From assembly GCA_020637295.1 (NCBI GenBank), contig JACJWF010000009.1, positions 105,894 through 169,893 of the forward strand: 64,000 nt of DNA, in the 5' to 3' direction. The translations under genes and the position numbers were made by a program. Positions within the stretch are counted from its first letter, which is position 1. Each line of letters begins with the position of its first letter. The notes below the pieces were generated by a model. The model had not been told where the DNA came from. It saw only the letters and a list, made by a program, of their open reading frames with translations, and searched no databases. This stretch comes from Acidimicrobiaceae bacterium. Its GTDB lineage: Bacteria; Actinomycetota; Acidimicrobiia; Acidimicrobiales; Ilumatobacteraceae. Below are positions 59,777-64,000 of the stretch, one piece after another.

Positions 59777-61639
59777 ATGAGCAACCGTTCACGACGCGGC
59801 TCATCCGGGTCGCCATTGTTGGGCCTCGCACTCGTCGGGTCGGTAGGTCTGCTGGGGTGCAGCCCGGGCTCGTCGTCATCGGGGTCGACGGCCACGGGGC
59901 CGACAGGTTCAGCGACAACGGCCGCGGGCACGACGACGCTTGCTTCCACCACGACCGAGCCGGGTCTCGGCGACGCCGATGTGATCCTCACCGGCGGCAC
60001 GGTGCTGACGATGGACGCGGCGGAGTCTGTCGCCGAGGCCATCGCGCTCAACGGCGACCGGATCGTTGCCGTCGGCTCCGCCGACGAGGTGCTCCGGCAC
60101 CGCGGTGAGGACACCGTGATCGTCGACCTGCAGGGCAGCACGGTGATGCCAGGCTTCGTGGACTCGCACGCCCACCTGGGCGGGAGCGCGCAGGGCGACG
60201 CCGAGCAGTTCCGGCAGGTGCAGGACCAGGCCCTTCGGGGTGGCATCACCACCATCACCGAGATGGGCGTTTCGCCGGAGCTGCTGGACCAGCTCACCGG
60301 CTTCGACGCTGCCGGCCTGATGCGGATGCGCTGGAACACGTACCTGCTGTACAACACGAACTGCGGCGACCCTGTCGAGAGCGCGTGGTTCAACACGTAT
60401 GCGCAGGGGGAGGACGTTTCGGCGCACATCCGCAACGAAGGGGTCAAGCTGTTCTCCGACGGAGGGTCGTGTGGCGTGCCGGCGGTCACCTTCGAGTATC
60501 CGGGCGGGTATGGCCACGGCGACCTGTTCCTGGCGCAGGAGGACCTGACCGCGGCGGTGCAGGCAGTGCAGGCCACGGGGCACCAGATCGCCATCCATGC
60601 CCTGGGCGACCGGGCGGTGGAGGAGACGATGAATGCGATCGAAGCGTCGCTCGGTGGGGCCCCCAACGACCTGCGCCACCGCATCGAGCACAACGCGATC
60701 GTGCGCCCCGACATGATGAGCCGCTACAACGAGATCGGCATCGTGCCGACGTTCTTCGGCTCGTACACCACCTGCATGCGGATCAACGCCGAGCCGGGGA
60801 GGTTCAAGTACGTCGTGCCGGACGAGTTGGGTACGTGGGAGTGGCCGTGGAGGGCCATCCTGGACGCCAACCCTGGGCTGGCCGCAGCATGGCACTCGGA
60901 CTACCCCGTGTTCCCCGACATCAGTCCGATGGCGCATCTCTACGGCCTGGTCACCCGCGCCCAGCGGGCGGAGGACGGCAGCGTGTGCGAGCCGCCCGAC
61001 TGGCTGGCGCAGGGCGCCATCACGGTTGACGAGGCGCTGCGGATGATGACCATCAATGCCGCGTACGCCATCTTCCGGGAGCACGAGATCGGCAGCCTGG
61101 AGCCCGGCAAGCTGGCTGACCTGGTGATCCTGTCGGACAACCCTCGCGAGGTGGATCCGGCCGCGCTGCCGGACATCGAGGTGATGGTCACGATCATCGG
61201 CGGTGTGGTGGAGCATTGCGCCGACGGGGCGGGCGCCCTGTGCCTGGCCGATGGCGCCGGAGGGCCCACGGACTCGACGGTGCCGAGTGGACCCACCGGC
61301 ATCGCGCCGATCGGCTACCTGGACTTCCCAAGCCCCGACGCAGTGGTGTCCGGCATCGTGGGGGTCGAGGGCTGGGCGCTGGCCGACAGCGGAATCGAAC
61401 GGGTGGAGGTCTACGTGGACGGCGTGTACGTGGGCGATGCGGTGTACGGGCACCCTCGGCCGGACGTCGACAACGACTACCCGGGCCGGGCCGGCGCGCC
61501 CAACTTCGGGTACGTGTTCGATCTGGACACGACGACGCTTGCCAATGGCCCGCACACCATCGGGGTGGTGGCGGTTGCCAGGAGCGGTGATGCAGGACCG
61601 ATGATCCCCGAGGTCCTCTCGGTGACCGTCGAGAACTGA
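59777..61639 (+). CDS. Amidohydrolase lipoprotein (YtcJ-like) with C-terminal beta domain
   Basis: 620 residues. Lipobox LLGC at about 25-28 followed by a Ser/Thr-rich spacer; the catalytic domain carries the metal ligands GFVDSHAHLGG, IAIHALGDRAV, HRIEHNAIV and WHSDYPV of the amidohydrolase superfamily, near YtcJ. The last 120 residues are a separate beta-rich module (VEGWALADSGIERVEVYVDGVYVGDA) of Ig-like type, unusual for this family. Probably hydrolyses an amide or a related bond on the cell surface; substrate unknown. TAGGGT is six bases before ATG 59777. Confidence 0.83.
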   Translation: MSNRSRRGSSGSPLLGLALVGSVGLLGCSPGSSSSGSTATGPTGSATTAAGTTTLASTTTEPGLGDADVILTGGTVLTMDAAESVAEAIALNGDRIVAVGSADEVLRHRGEDTVIVDLQGSTVMPGFVDSHAHLGGSAQGDAEQFRQVQDQALRGGITTITEMGVSPELLDQLTGFDAAGLMRMRWNTYLLYNTNCGDPVESAWFNTYAQGEDVSAHIRNEGVKLFSDGGSCGVPAVTFEYPGGYGHGDLFLAQEDLTAAVQAVQATGHQIAIHALGDRAVEETMNAIEASLGGAPNDLRHRIEHNAIVRPDMMSRYNEIGIVPTFFGSYTTCMRINAEPGRFKYVVPDELGTWEWPWRAILDANPGLAAAWHSDYPVFPDISPMAHLYGLVTRAQRAEDGSVCEPPDWLAQGAITVDEALRMMTINAAYAIFREHEIGSLEPGKLADLVILSDNPREVDPAALPDIEVMVTIIGGVVEHCADGAGALCLADGAGGPTDSTVPSGPTGIAPIGYLDFPSPDAVVSGIVGVEGWALADSGIERVEVYVDGVYVGDAVYGHPRPDVDNDYPGRAGAPNFGYVFDLDTTTLANGPHTIGVVAVARSGDAGPMIPEVLSVTVEN

Positions 61640-61640
61640 T

Positions 61641-61826
61641 GTGCAGGGCTCCGCGGCGGCGACGGCGTCGTCGATGGTCCATCTGTTCGTGCTGAAGGCC
61701 TTGTTCCAGACCGGCCGCGACCCGGTCGGCGGGTTCATCTCGGTTGCCGTGGCGCTGGTGGTGCTGGCCGTGCTGGCAGCCCTGGGGGCGCTCACGCCGG
61801 GTTCGAGTAGCTCCGCGTCGGGGTGA
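61641..61826 (+). CDS. Possible small membrane protein
   Basis: 61 codons from GTG 61641, directly after the amidohydrolase stop, or 50 codons from ATG 61674. It encodes one hydrophobic segment (FISVAVALVVLAVLAALGAL) and a Ser-rich tail. The 152-base gap contains nothing else, and the end of this frame overlaps the convergent PPOX gene by 35 bases. No ribosome-binding site; may be a chance frame in GC-rich DNA. Confidence 0.25.
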   Translation: MQGSAAATASSMVHLFVLKALFQTGRDPVGGFISVAVALVVLAVLAALGALTPGSSSSASG

Positions 61827-62238
61827 CCAGCACCGCCGTCCTCCGCTCCTCGCGCATGACGCGGTCGTAGGTCGGCCAGTCGTCGTGGGTCCCCCCGGCG
61901 GCGGTGAAGATCTCCCGCAGCAGCACCCGCAACCGTTCATCGTCGACCCCGGGCGCCGGATCATCGGGCCCGATGAGGGTGGCCGTTCCCTCGACGGCCG
62001 CCCACTGCCATCCGGCGCGCAGCACGACGGAGATCGTCGGGTCGGTGCGCAGGTTGACGAGCTTGCGGGCGCGGCCGCCGGCGACGAAGGCCACCACCGG
62101 CTCCCCGGTGATGGGGTGGGAGGTGACCCCGGCGTTGACGACGCTGGTCTGCGGCGTGAGGTCCGCACGGCGCGTCACGACGACGCTGAGCCCGTGGTCG
62201 AGTGGCACGAGGCGGGCGAACTCACTGAGATCGGTCAT
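61792..62238 (-). CDS. PPOX-class (pyridoxamine phosphate oxidase-like) F420/FMN protein
   Basis: 148 residues. Split beta-barrel: SVVVTRRADLTPQTSVVNAGV, VVAFVAGGRARKLVNLRTDPTISVVLRAG and AAVEGTATLIGPDD. This is the actinobacterial PPOX group, many of which bind F420; the 148-residue length and sequence style match. Reaction unknown. TACGGT sits six bases before ATG 62238. Confidence 0.8.
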   Translation of the reverse strand: MTDLSEFARLVPLDHGLSVVVTRRADLTPQTSVVNAGVTSHPITGEPVVAFVAGGRARKLVNLRTDPTISVVLRAGWQWAAVEGTATLIGPDDPAPGVDDERLRVLLREIFTAAGGTHDDWPTYDRVMREERRTAVLVTPTRSYSNPA

Positions 62239-62244
62239 CGCCGA

Positions 62245-62250
62245 ACCGTA
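62245..62250 (-). promoter_or_regulatory. Leaderless -10 box of PPOX gene
   Basis: TACGGT on the minus strand, six bases before ATG 62238. Confidence 0.45.
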
Positions 62251-62263
62251 CCCCGGCGGCCGC

Positions 62264-63733
62264 TCATGAGGGAGCGACAGGCCGTAGCAGTGCCAGCCGA
62301 GGCGCGTCGTCGGCTTCTTCGAAGGCGTAGGTGCTGCGGAGGTCGGCCTCTGCCGCCTCGTGCGTACTCCAGTCGATCTGGAACGTGTAGTCGTGGAGGA
62401 AACGCAGCGTCTTGATGTAGACGGTGGGGTCGTCGTCAGGGCTGAGGCGTCGCAGCGCGCCGAGGTAGTCGCTGCGGACTCTCGTGGGCACGATGATCTT
62501 CGACTGCTGCCCGGCCACCAGTTCGGCGTTCATCATGACGCGAGCGATCCGCCCGTTGCCGTCGGCGAACGGGTGGACCTCGGAAACCAGGAACATCGTG
62601 TACAGCGCGCGTTCCCATGCGGTGTCGAGGTCGGCGAGCCGGCGCCAGCCCTCGCGCAACGTCCCACGGACGAGGGCCGGGTCGACGAAGAGCGTCATCC
62701 CTGCCTGGTTCGGCAGTGTCTTGAAGATGCCAGCGATGTCCGGTCGGCCACTCATGAGGGTGGCGTGCCTGCCCCGCAGCATGGTGAGGAACTCGTCGGG
62801 CGAGTCGGCAACCCGGCTCATCTCGTCGGGGTCGGCGACGAGTGCGTACGTGCCAAGGATGTCGTGGCTGTCGGCACCCCGGTTGGCGACCAGTACGCCG
62901 TCGAAGACGATGGAACGGGCTTCATCGACGGTGAACGTTGTGCCTTCGATGTAGTTGGAGAAGTACGCCTCCCAGAAGGCTTGGACCCCGTAGCCCGACG
63001 AGCCCGGCGCGACTCCGTCGCGGGATTGCGGTGCGGCTGACCGCAAGGCCACGAGGAGTGCATCGAATCGTTCGATGCGGTCTGGGTCGAAGGGAAGCCC
63101 CGCCTGTCGTGCGGCGAGGGCACGGTTCGACGTCGTGACCTTCTGGCTACCGATCGCCGCGCCGATCCTGCGCCCGAGTTCGCCGATGTGGTCCGCCTGG
63201 ACGCCGAGATGGGGTGCCAGCCGCTCGGCCTGCCGCCGGTACTCCGTGAGTCGCTCCTCTCCATCGAGTCGGCAGAGCCGGTCGATCCAGGCGTCGATCT
63301 CATGGTTGTCAAGGGTGCGACGCGGCCGCCCGCCCCTGGAACGGGATGGCCGCATGTTCTCGGCGAGTGCTCGCGCCTTCGATGCCTGCCACAGGCCGCC
63401 TGGCAGTTGGATGTCGCCATCGACGGGGCCGGCGCCGCGGCGTGCCAGCACGTCGAGGCCGGGAAGCGACAGCTCTCGGGGTCGGCCGTCGCGGGAGAGA
63501 TAGAGGTAGCCGTCGACCTTGCCCCCGGTGAGCGTCGACCTGTCGGTGATGACGGCGCCGGGGAACTCGTGACCGACGATCGTGTGCCAGTGCCGAGCGA
63601 CCACGGCCTCGGGGCTGGTGGTGGTGTCGCTCGTGTAGATCGCGCGAGCCAGAGGACGAAGGACGCCGCGTCGGACCATGTCGCTGATGGTCTGCGATGG
63701 CAGATCGCCAGAGAACACGATCTCCTTATCCAC
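62264..63733 (-). CDS. AbiEi-like/Fic fusion protein
   Basis: 489 residues. Residues 1-130 resemble the AbiEi antitoxin winged-helix family: ISDMVRRGVLRPLARAIYTSD, then ITDRSTLTGGKVDGYLYLS, LPGLDVLARRGAGP and WQASKARALAENM. Residues about 240-450 form a Fic domain with HPFADGNGRIAR (His 387) and the N-terminal inhibitory motif SNYIEG (259-264). Fic proteins attach AMP (or another nucleotide) to target proteins; the inhibitory helix normally holds the activity in check. The base composition is visibly less GC-rich than its neighbours, suggesting transfer. GTG 63733 has GGAG six bases upstream. An inverted repeat in its leader is a candidate operator. Confidence 0.83.
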   Translation of the reverse strand: MDKEIVFSGDLPSQTISDMVRRGVLRPLARAIYTSDTTTSPEAVVARHWHTIVGHEFPGAVITDRSTLTGGKVDGYLYLSRDGRPRELSLPGLDVLARRGAGPVDGDIQLPGGLWQASKARALAENMRPSRSRGGRPRRTLDNHEIDAWIDRLCRLDGEERLTEYRRQAERLAPHLGVQADHIGELGRRIGAAIGSQKVTTSNRALAARQAGLPFDPDRIERFDALLVALRSAAPQSRDGVAPGSSGYGVQAFWEAYFSNYIEGTTFTVDEARSIVFDGVLVANRGADSHDILGTYALVADPDEMSRVADSPDEFLTMLRGRHATLMSGRPDIAGIFKTLPNQAGMTLFVDPALVRGTLREGWRRLADLDTAWERALYTMFLVSEVHPFADGNGRIARVMMNAELVAGQQSKIIVPTRVRSDYLGALRRLSPDDDPTVYIKTLRFLHDYTFQIDWSTHEAAEADLRSTYAFEEADDAPRLALLRPVAPS

Positions 63734-63748
63734 GGGATGCTCCGATCT

Positions 63749-63766
63749 GAACGGGGAAAACCGTTC
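63749..63766. promoter_or_regulatory. Inverted repeat in leader of AbiEi-Fic gene
   Basis: GAACGG (63749-63754), six-base centre GGAAAA, CCGTTC (63761-63766). AbiEi antitoxins are known to repress by binding inverted repeats, which makes this the likely operator. Confidence 0.5.
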
Positions 63767-63825
63767 GTAGCATACCCAAGTCCGGGGTTTGCCGTAGATA
63801 ACGGCCGCTCTCTCGGTGCGAACCC

Positions 63826-63857
63826 GAGGCAGGCGGTTCGCGTGAACCGCCTGCCTC
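63826..63857. terminator. Strong 14-bp hairpin after VOC gene
   Basis: GAGGCAGGCGGTTC (63826-63839), loop GCGT, GAACCGCCTGCCTC (63844-63857); a perfect stem. It starts 16 bases past the stop of the partial VOC gene (minus strand). No T-tract, so the strength rests on the stem alone. Confidence 0.65.
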
Positions 63858-63873
63858 CCTGGTCATGGAGCGC

Positions 63874-64000
63874 CTAGCCGGCAGTCTGGCGGGCCACGTA
63901 GCGACGGACGGCCTCCTCGTCCGGTTGGCCCCAGCCGAGGCAGAAGGGGTGACCGGCCGGGTCGGCGTAGACCTGGTAGCCCTCGGCTGCGGTGAGGTCC
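63874..64000 (-). CDS. VOC/glyoxalase-like protein, truncated by window edge
   Basis: The last 42 codons of a minus-strand gene, ending with TAG at 63874-63876. The reading DLTAAEGYQVYADPAGHPFC followed by LGWG and a helical RRYVARQTAG tail matches the C-terminal beta strands of the vicinal-oxygen-chelate (glyoxalase-like) family. The start lies outside the window. VOC proteins bind a metal and act as isomerases, dioxygenases or resistance proteins; not determinable from this fragment. Confidence 0.72.
   Translation of the reverse strand, partial: DLTAAEGYQVYADPAGHPFCLGWGQPDEEAVRRYVARQTAG

Noticed and set aside
1..64000. tRNA, rRNA, CRISPR array, transposase or phage genes
   Set aside because: None seen on either strand: no clover-leaf with CCA-end context, no regularly spaced direct repeats and no transposase or integrase motif among the translated genes.

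Overview
The window is about 64 kb of very GC-rich DNA, densely packed with genes on both strands. It looks like a chromosomal segment of an actinobacterium, probably an environmental lineage of the Acidimicrobiia/Ilumatobacter type. The clues are many GTG starts, GTGA stop/start overlaps, F420-type oxidoreductases, multiple acyl-CoA ligases, Baeyer-Villiger-type monooxygenases and many genes without a Shine-Dalgarno sequence but with a TANNNT box 6-8 bases before the start codon (leaderless transcription). The lineage is an inference, since no rRNA or tRNA gene is present. No CRISPR array or transposase was found, and no gene-free stretch exceeds 300 bases.

Layout. 0-5.3 kb: a minus-strand glycosyltransferase operon with an HPr-kinase-like P-loop protein and a coiled-coil starter gene. 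5.5-14.5 kb: a dimethylglycine/sarcosine-dehydrogenase-like flavoprotein, an SCO6745-like protein, and a flavoprotein translationally coupled to a 1179-residue pseudokinase/AAA protein. 14.5-20.6 kb: an acyl-CoA ligase, a four-carbon acid-sugar module (DUF1537 kinase, small P-loop kinase, PdxA-type dehydrogenase), then an SRPBCC protein and a sulfatase. 20.6-23.6 kb: an anti-sigma/ECF-sigma divergent pair and a VWA lipoprotein behind an ECF-type promoter. 23.6-32.4 kb: a monooxygenase, a type I sulfatase, an MBL-fold alkylsulfatase-like protein, an acyl-CoA ligase and an amidase, suggesting use of sulfated organic compounds.

32.4-46.5 kb: a DUF1801-MORN fusion, two MFS transporters, a ketosteroid-dehydrogenase-like flavoprotein, a PEP-utilizing-type protein without an ATP-grasp domain, an alcohol dehydrogenase coupled to an epoxide hydrolase, a LysR regulator, an acetyltransferase, an enoyl-CoA hydratase, a SnoaL-like protein, a phosphotransferase and an F420 LLM oxidoreductase. 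46.6-50.6 kb: a J-domain membrane protein bracketed by two related palindromic elements, a second monooxygenase, and a membrane protein/TetR operon with a visible operator in its promoter. 50.6-56.8 kb: a VanZ-RDD protein, a MalT-like LuxR regulator facing a membrane protein across nested palindromes, and a thioredoxin-CcdA fusion. 56.8-64 kb: an orphan NuoF-like subunit with MarR and a universal stress protein, an amidohydrolase lipoprotein, a PPOX protein, an AbiEi-like/Fic fusion and a truncated VOC protein at the right edge.

Overall this is a catabolic and regulatory region of a chemoheterotroph with lipid-, steroid- or xenobiotic-type degradation capacity. Specific substrates cannot be read from the sequence.
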